Assembly: GCF_025685425.1 (NCBI RefSeq)
Contig: NZ_JAGTAS010000025.1
Coordinates: 1 to 64,000, forward strand
Direction of reading: 5' to 3'
Length of the DNA: 64,000 nucleotides
DNA from: Terriglobus albidus
GTDB taxonomy: Bacteria > Acidobacteriota > Terriglobia > Terriglobales > Acidobacteriaceae
In this document: positions 8,631 through 17,353 of the stretch, piece by piece
Position numbering within the stretch: position 1 is the stretch's first letter
Layout of the letters: each line of letters begins with the position of its first letter
The notes under the pieces: model-generated
Databases searched by the model: none
Seen by the model: the letters and a program-made list of their open reading frames with translations, nothing else
What the model was told of the DNA's origin: nothing
Position numbers and translations under genes: made by a program

Positions 8631-8685
8631 AAGCGATGCTCCTTGAGGGCCGTGTTCAAACCCGGCCGCCGATAAGAACTACATT

Positions 8686-8712
8686 GTGATACTAATCAAA
8701 ACACCCTGTCAA
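8686..8712 (-). promoter_or_regulatory. Possible sigma-70-like promoter of the oxidoreductase operon
   Basis: On the minus strand TTGACA (8707-8712) is followed after 15 bases by TATCAC (8686-8691), about 55 bases before the 2Fe-2S subunit start. The -35 box is perfect, but the spacer is shorter than ideal, so this is a tentative call. Confidence 0.3.
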
Positions 8713-8731
8713 ACAATGGGGTACCGATAAA

Positions 8732-8842
8732 TGGGTGCCCCATATCTGGCAGTTTTATCGCCAGATGTGGGTTTCCCAGTACAAAGCTAGACAATGTCCT
8801 GCAAAACCCACATCTCGGCGTAGCCGAGATATGGAGCACCCA
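8732..8842. repeat. 111-bp extragenic palindrome (ATATCTGGC / GCCGAGATAT type)
   Basis: The outer arms GGGTGCCCCATATCT (from 8733) and AGATATGGAGCACCC (to about 8841) match with one difference. Inner arms GCCAGATGTGGGTTT and AAACCCACATCTCGGC also pair, so the segment folds as a double hairpin. It occupies the 412-base gap between the oxidoreductase operon and the M28 peptidase. No other copy was recognised in this window. Confidence 0.6.
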
Positions 8843-9043
8843 ATCGTGGACTCATTGAGTTGGGGGTCCCCCCTCTGTTGCGTCTCAGACGCAGATTCGA
8901 TAGGTTTGACCCATTACAACAATTTGAAAATCATCCCGCGACAGCATTCATCGCTGGGCTCGCAGGGGATTTCTCCAGCTTCTGTCCCTCGGATTCCTTT
9001 TTGTCCGCTTTAATCAGATTTCTCTTCGAAAGCGAGAAGTTCC

Positions 9044-10672
9044 ATGAATCTGTATCGCATCATGCAGGCCGCCGCCCTGGCCGCGGCGCTGCTGGTTATT
9101 CCACCCGCCGCCGCGCAGGAACAGGCAGGCGACAAGGTTGATCTGGATGTTCTGGCGCAGATCAAGCACGAGGCCTTTCAGAACTCACAGGTGATGGAAA
9201 ACCTTTACTACATCTCTGAGGTATACGGTCCGCGTGTCAACAACAGCCGCAATCATCGCGCGGCTGCGGAGTGGGCCATGCAGCAGATGAAGGCCTGGGG
9301 ACTGAAAAACGTCCACCTGGAATCATGGGGGCCCTTCGGCTATGGCTGGCAGATCAAGAAGTACTACGGTGCGCTGGAGTCGCCGGCCTATGCCGCGCTG
9401 ACCGGCTTCCCGCTGGCATGGACTCCCGGCACCGATGGGCCCATCACCGCCGATGCAATATGGGCGCCCATTCATTCGAAGGATGACTTCGCCAAGTACA
9501 AGGGCAAGCTGAAGGGCAAAATCGTGCTGATCTTCGATCCGCCTCAGCTCAAGCTCCACTCCACAGCCGAAGCTGCGCCCAGCCCGACCGATGAAGAGAT
9601 CGAGGCACGCGCCAAGACTCCTCCGACCGGTCCTCGCGGTGGAGGCGGCCGCGGCCGTGCCGGAGAAGGAGATTGGGATTACACCCCGACCTCGCTTGCG
9701 CTGTCAGGGCCGAAAGGTCACACGCTTCGCAATGAGGTCAATGCCTTCCTCAAGGAAGAAGGCGCAGCCGTCGTGCTGACGCCGGGCTATAACGGCGACG
9801 GCGGCACGGTCTTCTCAACCTACGGTGGATCTGAAGATCCGAAGGATCCCGTCCCACCGCCGATGGTGGCGGTTACGCCCGAGCAGTACAACCGCGTCGT
9901 TCGCCTGCTGCAGCATGGCACCACTCCGAAGCTGACCTTCGACATCCAGGTCGACTACCAGAAGAGTGACCAGATGGCCTTCAACGTCATCGGAGAAATT
10001 CCGGGCACGACCAAAGCTGATGAGGTCGTTATGCTCGGCGGCCACTTCGATAGCTGGCAGGGCGGCACGGGCGCGACCGACAACGGCACCGGCTCCTCGG
10101 TCGCACTGGAGGCTGTACGCATCCTGGCCACACTGCATAAACCGATGGCCCGCACCGTCCGCGTTGCCCTGTGGGGTGGCGAGGAAGAAGGCCTCTACGG
10201 CTCCATCGCCTATGTGCAACAGCACTTTGCGCAGCGCGACACCATGAAGAAGACTCCGGAGTATGACAAGCTGGACGTCTACTTCAACGACGACTCAGGC
10301 TCTGGCCGCTTCCGTGCCGTGTCGGCGCTGGGCAATCCGCAGCTTGCGACGATCTTCAAGTCCTGGATTGAACCCATCAGGGACCAGCACATCGTTGCCG
10401 TAATCGGCGGCACGGAGTTCAAGCCAACCGCGCAGCCCGGCGGCACCGACTCCACCAGCTTCTCCTGGATCGGCCTGAACGGCATCGGCTTCCAGCAGGA
10501 CCCGCTGGAGTATGGCACCCGCACTCATCACTCCAACGCGGACCTGTATGACCGCGTGCAGAAGGACGACGTGATGCAGGGCTCTCTGGTCGAAGCGTGG
10601 TTTGCCTACAACGCAGCTACCCGCGCCGAGATGCTGCCGCGCATTCCAACACCGGAGCCGCTGAAGAAGTAA
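9044..10672 (+). CDS. Secreted M28-family zinc metallopeptidase (PA-domain aminopeptidase)
   Basis: A 542-residue exported peptidase. A signal peptide (about residues 1-24, ending AAAQE) is followed by a helical N-terminal part, a PA insert (about 130-300, with a Gly/Arg-rich loop GGGGRGRAG), and the M28 catalytic domain. All zinc ligands and catalytic residues can be read: GGHFDSW, the bridging Asp in GATDNGTG, the Glu-Glu pair in WGGEEEGLYG, Asp in DDSGSGR, and His in THHSNADLYD. It should release N-terminal amino acids or dipeptides outside the cytoplasm. A monocistronic arrangement is likely, since a strong hairpin follows at 10686. Confidence 0.93.
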   Translation: MNLYRIMQAAALAAALLVIPPAAAQEQAGDKVDLDVLAQIKHEAFQNSQVMENLYYISEVYGPRVNNSRNHRAAAEWAMQQMKAWGLKNVHLESWGPFGYGWQIKKYYGALESPAYAALTGFPLAWTPGTDGPITADAIWAPIHSKDDFAKYKGKLKGKIVLIFDPPQLKLHSTAEAAPSPTDEEIEARAKTPPTGPRGGGGRGRAGEGDWDYTPTSLALSGPKGHTLRNEVNAFLKEEGAAVVLTPGYNGDGGTVFSTYGGSEDPKDPVPPPMVAVTPEQYNRVVRLLQHGTTPKLTFDIQVDYQKSDQMAFNVIGEIPGTTKADEVVMLGGHFDSWQGGTGATDNGTGSSVALEAVRILATLHKPMARTVRVALWGGEEEGLYGSIAYVQQHFAQRDTMKKTPEYDKLDVYFNDDSGSGRFRAVSALGNPQLATIFKSWIEPIRDQHIVAVIGGTEFKPTAQPGGTDSTSFSWIGLNGIGFQQDPLEYGTRTHHSNADLYDRVQKDDVMQGSLVEAWFAYNAATRAEMLPRIPTPEPLKK

Positions 10673-10685
10673 CCGAGCAAAACAC

Positions 10686-10725
10686 AATAAGAAAGGGTAA
10701 GGCGTAAGCCTCACCCTTTCTTATT
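10686..10725. terminator. Bidirectional hairpin terminator
   Basis: An 18-bp stem with one mismatch (arms AATAAGAAAGGGTAAGGC and GCCTCACCCTTTCTTATT) lies 14 bases after the M28 peptidase stop. The A/T-rich ends give U-rich tails in both directions. It lies between two convergent genes. Confidence 0.7.
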
Positions 10726-10750
10726 GCCCTCGGCGGCAAACAAGACACAT

Positions 10751-11239
10751 TCAATGGTAAGTAGTGATCATCAGACCTTCGTCAGGGTGAGGAGGCTGGA
10801 ACCATTTGCAAATGCTGCGGAACTCTTCTTCCGTGGTACTGGCAAAATAAAGTCCCTCGGGTTGTCTTGCATTTCGATCCAGAAGGCGATGCAGACATTC
10901 GTCTTCGCTCACATCCAGAAAATGCAGATGATGCGGACTACCGGCTTGCACCGACAAGCCTTTCGCCCATGCACGTTCCCTGACGGTGTTACCGGCGAAA
11001 TCCAATACGACGGAAGCTCCGGCTCGCAATGTGTCCACGATAAGAGGCTCCATCACGGAACGGCAACGGCGAGACCACTTCAGGTAGTCCTCGAATGAGG
11101 AGATCCCATCGGATAGCCGTGAAAGCCACACGTCTTCGCAAAAGAACACGGCCCGATTCTCGGTAGCGATTTTCCTCGCCAGTGTCGTCTTACCGGCTGC
11201 AAGCCTGCCCGAGATGAAATGGAGAGTTCCTGGCGACAT
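10751..11239 (-). CDS. P-loop kinase / AAA_33-type ATP-binding protein
   Basis: A 162-residue predicted small-molecule kinase. The Walker A motif GRLAAGKTT lies at 11-19, an acidic FFCEDVW segment follows strand 2, and a V-V-L-D-F-A-G strand and a lid region with R-N-A-R-Q-P follow. This layout resembles zeta-toxin/AAA_33 kinases (COG4639-like), which phosphorylate small substrates or nucleotides; the substrate is unknown. ATG 11239 is used; a TTG two codons upstream (11245) is also possible. The 148-residue gene at 11269 lies 29 bases upstream on the same strand, so the two are probably cotranscribed. Confidence 0.8.
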   Translation of the reverse strand: MSPGTLHFISGRLAAGKTTLARKIATENRAVFFCEDVWLSRLSDGISSFEDYLKWSRRCRSVMEPLIVDTLRAGASVVLDFAGNTVRERAWAKGLSVQAGSPHHLHFLDVSEDECLHRLLDRNARQPEGLYFASTTEEEFRSICKWFQPPHPDEGLMITTYH

Positions 11240-11268
11240 GGTCAAGACTTACGTCCTGTTGGACATCG

Positions 11269-11715
11269 TTATGGCTGGTGGTCACCGTTGCTGGCAGTTC
11301 TTTCCGCCTCGGCTCGAACGTCATAGAAGACATCATGGAGCATCTCACCGTTCTCTGGATTGATCACGGTCCGGTTGCCTTTTTCATCCATCGCAATCAG
11401 CTTGAATGAGCCCTCGTATGATCCGATTCCGTCCAACACGTTGAGGATTGACACGGCGGAGAGCTCGGCGCACTCCTGCAGGAGTTCTTTCACAAGCTCC
11501 CGACCATTGTCGTCAAGATCATGGAACCAGCGCGCCCGGCGCTGTTCGGTCTCCGCGCGAGCATGCAGGGACATACCTACGCTTTTGTCGACCTCGGAGG
11601 TCCAGGCTTCCATCGGCATAGTCGGTTTCGGATGCAGCAGCTCCTTCAGGATCTTTTTATACGGGGCGTCAATCGCTTCACGTTGTATGACTTCAATAAA
11701 CTCACGTGCATCCAT
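11269..11715 (-). CDS. Hypothetical protein, helical N-half, in operon with P-loop kinase
   Basis: A 148-residue soluble protein without signal peptide or membrane segments. The first ~90 residues look helical and charged (many Glu, Lys and Arg; D-D-N-G-R-E-L-V-K-E-L-L). The C-terminal part has a beta-like region L-I-A-M-D-E-K-G-N-R-T-V-I-N-P-E-N-G-E, which is typical of small immunity or cytosolic domains. No family is recognised. AAGGAAAT precedes the ATG. The start lies 14 bases from a MITE-like element (11730-11841) that would have to contain or flank the promoter. Possible toxin/antitoxin-like partnership with the kinase is speculation. Confidence 0.7.
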   Translation of the reverse strand: MDAREFIEVIQREAIDAPYKKILKELLHPKPTMPMEAWTSEVDKSVGMSLHARAETEQRRARWFHDLDDNGRELVKELLQECAELSAVSILNVLDGIGSYEGSFKLIAMDEKGNRTVINPENGEMLHDVFYDVRAEAERTASNGDHQP

Positions 11716-11729
11716 CGTCGATTTCCTTA

Positions 11730-11841
11730 TCGCATTTTCCCTGTTGCTGGGTATCCCGGAAGAGGAGTGCAGCGGCGTTTTTCATTGCGGAAAACGCCCA
11801 TAGATGGAAAGCCCTACTCTACACCTACAGGGAAAATACTC
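11730..11841. repeat. MITE-like palindromic element, copy 2
   Basis: Full-length copy, from CGCATTTTCCCTGTTGCTGG to CAGGGAAAATACTC, with the internal GGCGTTTTTCATTGCGGAAAACGCC hairpin. It lies between the divergent genes starting at 11715 and 11900. Confidence 0.85.
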
Positions 11842-11899
11842 AGCGTAATTACCATTTTGCAGCATTCCACATCCCTCGTAGAATTCTGCCGGAGGAGAC

Positions 11900-12739
11900 A
11901 TGCGCCTATACGTTGCGCTTCAGCTTGGCATCTCCACTTGCCTGATCTTGGGGCCACGCCCAATCCTGTCGCAGGATGTCTCTCACTCACTGGACGAGAT
12001 CTTAAATAAGGCCCAGGCGAATATTGAGAGTTATCGCACCTCCGTGCCCAATGTGTACTGCACCGAACACGCAGTTGCCAACCGGAAAATCCCGAACTCT
12101 TCACCGGGACCTGCAAGTTCAACGCCAGCCAGCCGCGCAGCCACCATCGAGGATTCCGCTGAGAGCTCAGCCATCTTCCGCCTGAAACGGCTGCCGCAAC
12201 CTTCTGAAAACGGCATCTTTGAAGAGTCGCGCATCTCACAGCACGTTACTTACAGTTCAGATGCGCCTGGGTATGAAATGTTTGGCATCCCGGCCCTTCT
12301 TTATGGAGTCTTCAGCAACGGCCTGAATATTCTGTCACCTGAAGCAAGGCAGTGCTTCTCGTTCAACCTTCGTAAGGTAAAGCAGGGTAAGCCAATTGTG
12401 GTTGAGTTTGCCGACTTACCCGCCGATCAACGAGCAGCAGGCTGCCTTGCCTTCCAAAACGCACGCGGCGCCATCCAGATCGACCCCGAGACCATGCACG
12501 TCGCGCAGATCGAGAGAAGCGTTCCCCGCCAGGTGCTTGTCGGAGATATCAAGGGAGAGTGGACTTGGAAAGAGAAGTACTCTCCAGTCACTCTGATGGG
12601 AAAGACCTTCTGGCTGCCGAATTCGATTACATCGCGAAGCGTCTCATCCGATCAGCGGAGCGTTTGGACCTTCGATGCCACATATAAGGACTACCATCTC
12701 TTCTATTCCACGACCCGCATCCTGCCTGACAAGCCATAG
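11900..12739 (+). CDS. Hypothetical secreted protein
   Basis: A 279-residue protein with a signal peptide (hydrophobic V-A-L-Q-L-G-I-S-T-C-L-I-L-G, cleavage near LSQ-DV at about 25). The mature part starts with a helix, then a Ser/Pro-rich linker (about 65-90), then what looks like an all-beta domain rich in aromatic residues (W-T-W-K-E-K-Y, F-W-L-P-N-S-I). Layout and size recall acidobacterial outer-membrane lipoprotein-sorting-like (LolA/RseB-type) hypotheticals, but no motif proves that. GGAGGA lies before the ATG. Alone between two repeats. Confidence 0.75.
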   Translation: MRLYVALQLGISTCLILGPRPILSQDVSHSLDEILNKAQANIESYRTSVPNVYCTEHAVANRKIPNSSPGPASSTPASRAATIEDSAESSAIFRLKRLPQPSENGIFEESRISQHVTYSSDAPGYEMFGIPALLYGVFSNGLNILSPEARQCFSFNLRKVKQGKPIVVEFADLPADQRAAGCLAFQNARGAIQIDPETMHVAQIERSVPRQVLVGDIKGEWTWKEKYSPVTLMGKTFWLPNSITSRSVSSDQRSVWTFDATYKDYHLFYSTTRILPDKP

Positions 12740-12872
12740 ACAATCACGTGGATACAGTCTCACCATTCCAAGCTATCTATAGACAAATTCGTTCTGTCGT
12801 TTTATTAGAACTTTTGGGGTGTTCTCGCCGACCCTAACTCCGTGAGCGTGGGGCACCCCGGAAGGATGAGAA

Positions 12873-12970
12873 TGAGCGCTGAAGGCGCGCTCTATACCAG
12901 CCTGTGGCAGCAACGCCCCAGGTTTCAATGCCCACAAGCTCTAAATGGAACTGAAGGCCGGCCCTATAGC
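12873..12970. repeat. GAAGG-type palindromic repeat, forward copy
   Basis: Unit structure: GAGCGCTGAAGGCGCGCTCT, ATACCAGCCTG, a hairpin with arms TGGGGC and GCCCCA (here one mismatch), a ~30-base spacer and CTGAAGGCCGGCCCTATA. It fills most of the 361-base gap 12740-13101. The remaining part is A/T-rich (TGATATAATACT near 13054) and probably holds the promoter of the gene at 13102. Confidence 0.7.
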
Positions 12971-13101
12971 TCCGCAGCGAAATTCGGATCTCTAGATATG
13001 CTCAAGCCTTTGATACTCAGGCACCTCAATATTGAATCCACAACAGTAAGTGTGATATAATACTAAAGTCAGTTTAACGTCAGAACTTACTATGAGGTCT
13101 T

Positions 13102-13536
13102 ATGTCTATCTCACAAGACGCTGTTGCATCGTTCTTCCAGAATTTTGCAGCCAGCAGCAACTCCAAAGACACACCGTCCGAAATCTCACACTTCGCCAAT
13201 GTCTTCGTGGCTGCGGGGCCAGCGGGTAGCGCAGTCGTCAAAGTGGAAGACTTTGAGAAGGTGCTCCCAAAAAGAAGGCAGCTCCTGGAAGCCTCCGGCC
13301 TTGTGCATACCTCACTGAAATCCTTTGACATTACCGCTGCAACAGACCGCCACGTCGTCGTGAACAACACCTGGGAGATGGATTTCGAAACACAGACACA
13401 CGGTCGGGTCACGATACCGGTATCCGCCACCTTCACGATCGACATGGCGACTGATACGCCCAAGGTGCTTGTCTATCTCGCACATCAGGACATCCTGCAA
13501 ATTCTTCGGGATCGCAGCATGCTGGCCGGTACCTAG
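13102..13536 (+). CDS. NTF2-like / SnoaL-like family protein
   Basis: A 144-residue cytosolic protein with the alpha+beta cone layout of the NTF2/SnoaL superfamily. An N-terminal helix (A-V-A-S-F-F-Q-N-F) is followed by S-H-F-A-N-V-F-V-A-A-G and a central helix. Three long strands then end in V-Y-L-A-H-Q-D-I. Such proteins act as isomerases, hydrolases or ligand carriers; no catalytic pattern is clear. GAGG lies about eight bases before the ATG, and a TATAAT-like box lies in the A/T-rich upstream stretch. The aldo/keto reductase 104 bases downstream could be linked but has its own ribosome site. Confidence 0.75.
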   Translation: MSISQDAVASFFQNFAASSNSKDTPSEISHFANVFVAAGPAGSAVVKVEDFEKVLPKRRQLLEASGLVHTSLKSFDITAATDRHVVVNNTWEMDFETQTHGRVTIPVSATFTIDMATDTPKVLVYLAHQDILQILRDRSMLAGT

Positions 13537-13640
13537 TACAAAGTACTTTTTAACGATCGAAACCTGCGCCCAGTTGATAGCTTCTGGCATCAGGAGCTTA
13601 AGGAGCTTAGTGCGACGTTACCGAGGCGCGGAGGTACCCC

Positions 13641-14579
13641 ATGCATGAATCGCTCGATCTTTCGATGACCACGATCCCGCTCAAGCATGCTGCGGGCCAT
13701 ATACCGGCGCTTGGATTCGGTACTTTGATTCCTGACGCGGCTGAAACAATAAGTGCGACCAGAGATGCGCTGCGAGCCGGGTTCCGGCACTTCGATGCAG
13801 CAGAACGTTATCGAAACGAACGCGAGGTAGGTGAGGCATTACAGGCTGGTCTCACCGCCGGAGAGGTCACCCGGAACGATATCTTCGTAACCACGAAGTT
13901 ATGGAATACCAATCATCGGCCCGAACGTGTCGGACCGGCTTTTGAGGCGAGCCTGCACAGGCTCGGGCTTGACTATCTGGATCTCTACCTCATTCACACA
14001 CCATTCGCATTTCAACCCGGAGATGATCAGGATCCGCGAGATCAGAACGGTAATGTCATTTACGACAAGGAGATAACGTTGCTCGATACGTGGCGAGCGA
14101 TGGAAGCGCTCGTGGATGGCGGCAGGTGCCGGGCCATCGGGCTCTCGGACATCACGCTGGAAGGGCTCTTGCCGATCTATGAATCTGCGAGGATCAAGCC
14201 TGCTGTTGTCCAGGTCGAGTCACATCCCTATCTGCCGGAGATAGAACTTTTTGAGTTCTGCAAACAGAACGGTATCGTGTTGCTGGCGTTCGCACCTCTG
14301 GGTCATGGAATGAGGCCCGGGCTGCTGGAAGATCCGGTCATCTTGTCGATCGCGGCGCGCGTTGGAAAGACTCCGGCACAGGTCCTGCTGGCATGGGCAG
14401 TCCAGCGCGGCACGGCTGTACTCACCACACCTAAAACCGCGACGCGCGCAAAAGAGAACTTCGATATCTCCGACCTACCCAAGGATGCGTTTGACCAGAT
14501 CAACAACATTCAGACAAGACAGCGACTCAATTCGGTGGTGCACACCGGCGTGCCCGGTTTCATTGCGCGAGCTCAATGA
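13641..14579 (+). CDS. Aldo/keto reductase
   Basis: A 312-residue NADPH-dependent reductase of the AKR TIM-barrel superfamily. The catalytic tetrad is visible: Asp and Tyr in HFDAAERY (about 49-56), Lys in VTTKLW (about 85), and His in LIHTP (about 117). The cofactor-binding end reads VLTTPKTATRAKENF, typical of AKR. It reduces aldehydes or ketones to alcohols; the physiological substrate is open. GGAGG(T) lies before the ATG, which fixes the start. Length is usual for the family. Confidence 0.93.
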   Translation: MHESLDLSMTTIPLKHAAGHIPALGFGTLIPDAAETISATRDALRAGFRHFDAAERYRNEREVGEALQAGLTAGEVTRNDIFVTTKLWNTNHRPERVGPAFEASLHRLGLDYLDLYLIHTPFAFQPGDDQDPRDQNGNVIYDKEITLLDTWRAMEALVDGGRCRAIGLSDITLEGLLPIYESARIKPAVVQVESHPYLPEIELFEFCKQNGIVLLAFAPLGHGMRPGLLEDPVILSIAARVGKTPAQVLLAWAVQRGTAVLTTPKTATRAKENFDISDLPKDAFDQINNIQTRQRLNSVVHTGVPGFIARAQ

Positions 14580-14650
14580 TATTGGGTAGGCGATGTTAAC
14601 CCTGCTGACTCGGACCACGTAAGACAACGCACCGCAAAAATGGAGGGAGC

Positions 14651-16429
14651 ATGGCGAAACTGCTCTCAGTCAATGTCGGCCTCCCACGTGAGATCGAATG
14701 GCAAGGCAAGCGGGTCTACACCGGAATCTGGAAGCGTCCTGTCTCGGGCCGTGTCTTCGCCCGCCGCTTGAACCTGGACGGCGATGGCCAGGGAGATCTC
14801 GCAGGCCATGGTGGCGAGCACCGCGCCGTCATGGTCTACCAGATCGATGCATATCGTTATTGGGAGAAAGTGCTCGGCCGGAACGATTTTGAGCACGGGC
14901 AGTTCGGGGAGAACTTCACGGTAGAAGGTCTTGCGGATGACGAGGTCTGTATCGGCGATCGCTACAGGATCGGCGGCGCGGTCTTCGAGGTGACACAGCC
15001 TCGCGTTACCTGCTACCGGGTTGGAATCCGCATGAACAATCCCCAGATACCTGCGTTGCTCGTCTCGCATCGCAGACCGGGATTCTATTTCCGGGTAATT
15101 ACGGAGGGCGAGGTCGGTGCGGGCGACGAGATTCAGAAGGTCGCCGATGGTCCCGGGCGGATCACCGTCGCCGAAGTAGATGCCCTGTTGTATCTACCGA
15201 ATCATGATCCCAAACGCATCGCGGTTGCCGCCGGCATTCCTGCGTTGAGCGGTGGATGGAAGACTTCCCTTGAAGAATTACTGAAGGCAGACGAGAGGGG
15301 CGTGCATAGCGGAAACGCCGGCCTTACCTCCTCCATTGCATCTCCTCCACTGTGGAATGGCTTTCGGATGCTGCGCGTCGCCGCAGTGCACCAGGAGACC
15401 AGCGAAGTAAATTCCATCGTGCTGGAGTCCGCCGATGGCTCGCCTCTTCCGGCGGCACAGCCCGGGCAGTATCTTGTCTTGCGGCTTTACCCGGATAAGG
15501 GCTCGCGCCCTTTGGTGCGCAGCTATTCCATCTCAGGCGCTTGTGATGCCGGAACCTACCGCATCAGCGTAAAGCGAGATACAGGTCCGGGCAGCAGATA
15601 CATCACAGATGTAACCCAGGCCGGCGACATGCTTGAAGTCAGTGCTCCGCGTGGCGAGTTTGTATTGCGTCCTGGGAAGCGTCCGGTTGTTCTGCTGAGC
15701 GCAGGTATCGGCGTCACCCCGGTCTTATCGATGCTGCATGCTCTTACCTCCAGGAACGCAGCCTCTCATCGCGAGGTGTGGTGGATTCACGGGACACGTA
15801 ACGCCCAGATGCATGTGTTTGCCGACGAGGTTCGTGGCCTGCTGAACACAATTCCCGGAAGCCATTCGGTGATTGTCTACAGCAAAGCGGACCCTGCAGA
15901 TCGGCTCGGAAAAGACTTCGATATCGCAGGGCGCCTCGACCTCGATCGCCTGCAAAAGCTCGGCATGCCTCTCGACGCCGATTTCTACCTGTGCGGTCCT
16001 GCGGGTTTTCAGAACGACATCACCCACGATCTAAGTTCTCTGTCTGTTCCGCAGGAAGCGATTCATCAGGAGATCTTCGGTTCAATCGGTTCTATCGAGC
16101 CAGGAGTCGTGAAGCCAGGAGTGGTGAAAAGCAAGATCAAACTTCCACATCCGCCACCTGACTCAACTGGAAGCGGACCGTTTGTCTCGTTCACTCGCAG
16201 CAATCTAACGGTGCCGTGGGACAGCAGATTTCGCAGCCTGCTGGAGTTCGCCGAAGCCTGCGATGTCCCTGTGCGATGGTCCTGTCGCACCGGCGTCTGC
16301 CATATGTGCGAATGCGGTTTGCTGAACGGCAAAGTACGCTATGCGCCCGAGCCGCTGGATCAGCCGGCGATCGGGAATGCACTGATCTGTTGTTCGACGC
16401 CGGAATCGCAGATTGATCTTGACTTGTAA
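14651..16429 (+). CDS. MOSC domain - FAD/NAD reductase - 2Fe-2S ferredoxin fusion protein
   Basis: A 592-residue three-part protein. Residues about 1-170 are a YiiM-type MOSC domain with the conserved cysteine in RVTCYRVG. About 230-470 form a ferredoxin-NADP-reductase-like module: RSYSISGA for FAD, and GIGVTPVLSML plus DFYLCGPAGF for NAD(P). About 500-592 are a plant-type ferredoxin with CRTGVCHMCECG and a fourth Cys in ICC. MOSC proteins use the molybdenum cofactor, so the fusion is expected to pass electrons from NAD(P)H through FAD and 2Fe-2S to a Moco reductase site, perhaps for N-hydroxylated compounds. GGAGGGAG precedes the ATG. Confidence 0.92.
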   Translation: MAKLLSVNVGLPREIEWQGKRVYTGIWKRPVSGRVFARRLNLDGDGQGDLAGHGGEHRAVMVYQIDAYRYWEKVLGRNDFEHGQFGENFTVEGLADDEVCIGDRYRIGGAVFEVTQPRVTCYRVGIRMNNPQIPALLVSHRRPGFYFRVITEGEVGAGDEIQKVADGPGRITVAEVDALLYLPNHDPKRIAVAAGIPALSGGWKTSLEELLKADERGVHSGNAGLTSSIASPPLWNGFRMLRVAAVHQETSEVNSIVLESADGSPLPAAQPGQYLVLRLYPDKGSRPLVRSYSISGACDAGTYRISVKRDTGPGSRYITDVTQAGDMLEVSAPRGEFVLRPGKRPVVLLSAGIGVTPVLSMLHALTSRNAASHREVWWIHGTRNAQMHVFADEVRGLLNTIPGSHSVIVYSKADPADRLGKDFDIAGRLDLDRLQKLGMPLDADFYLCGPAGFQNDITHDLSSLSVPQEAIHQEIFGSIGSIEPGVVKPGVVKSKIKLPHPPPDSTGSGPFVSFTRSNLTVPWDSRFRSLLEFAEACDVPVRWSCRTGVCHMCECGLLNGKVRYAPEPLDQPAIGNALICCSTPESQIDLDL

Positions 16430-16667
16430 CTTCGTAGTTAGCGACGCGAGACGGCGCATCACCGTTCTCGATCTAACCGGATTAATTCAAGCGTATCGCC
16501 AGATTTGAGATAACCCATGCACCGGGCGCCCGATGTCCCCTTAGGGACGTGGGCATCGCGCTACGCGCGACCGTTTTCGTTTGTCATTTCGTAGCGAAGC
16601 AGAGAAAATCTGCTCCTCCGCGGCCTGGTTAAACGATCTGCGACAGTTACAACCCATAAAAGAGGAC

Positions 16668-16757
16668 TATAGAGCGGGCCTTCAGCCCTTAGTCTTTCAA
16701 TGTGCCAGCAACCTGGGGCGTTGCCCCAGGCTGGTATAGAACGCGCCTTCAGCGCTC
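16668..16757. repeat. GAAGG-type palindromic repeat, reverse copy
   Basis: Reverse-oriented unit (TATAGAGCGGGCCTTCAGCC, CCTGGGGCGTTGCCCCAGG, CTGGTATAGAACGCGCCTTC). The gap 16430-16822 also contains a diverged stretch near 16560-16620 with TCATTTCGTAGCGAAGCAGAG, a motif echoed near 31796. No gene is seen here. Confidence 0.7.
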
Positions 16758-16822
16758 TAAGCTGAACGGCAGACCAGCGGGCAAACCCGATTTACCCTTA
16801 GTGGATAGGTGAGAACATTACA

Positions 16823-17257
16823 ATGGTCATCGCGCTTTGTATCGGAGCCCTCTCAGGCGTATTAGCTGTTATCGCATACCAGCGGAAGCGATCGGCACAC
16901 TTCAAAGCCCTGGCGAGTCGGTTCGGATTCATGTATCTCGGAAATGCTCTTCCGAAATCACTCACGGTCTCTGGCACAGACATCGCTAATCTCTCTTCGG
17001 TCTGGAATGTAATCGACGGCGAGCGCCAGGGTGTGCGAGTCGTCGCTTTCGACTGCAAGATCGGAACAGGTAAAGGAAGCCGGCGCCGGACTGTCATCGC
17101 TGTTCAGAGACCGGATGAAGGCTTAAGATATCTGGCCGGCAATCTTGAACTACATCGTTCCAATGACTGGAGCTTGCTCTATGGACCACGAGCTTCGATG
17201 ATCCAGCCCGGCTTGATGCCTGTCACAGAGCTGAGCGGATACATTGAAGCCCTGTAA
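16823..17257 (+). CDS. Hypothetical membrane-anchored protein
   Basis: A 144-residue protein with one N-terminal membrane segment (about 2-20, I-A-L-C-I-G-A-L-S-G-V-L-A-V-I-A-Y) followed by a positive patch Q-R-K-R, so the rest should face the cytoplasm. The soluble part is an alpha/beta domain with G-F-M-Y-L-G-N-A-L-P and a strand V-R-V-V-A-F-D-C-K-I-G-T-G-K-G. It resembles small 'GxGKGSR' bacterial hypotheticals; no function is recognised. Ribosome site weak (GAGAACATTACA). Confidence 0.65.
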   Translation: MVIALCIGALSGVLAVIAYQRKRSAHFKALASRFGFMYLGNALPKSLTVSGTDIANLSSVWNVIDGERQGVRVVAFDCKIGTGKGSRRRTVIAVQRPDEGLRYLAGNLELHRSNDWSLLYGPRASMIQPGLMPVTELSGYIEAL

Positions 17258-17353
17258 ATGACGTCACATGTGCTCACTCTTTCGATCGGATCGGAGGATC
17301 ATCCCGCAGACCAGAAAGCACGCCTTTGAAGAATTACCCACGCATAGTGCACG

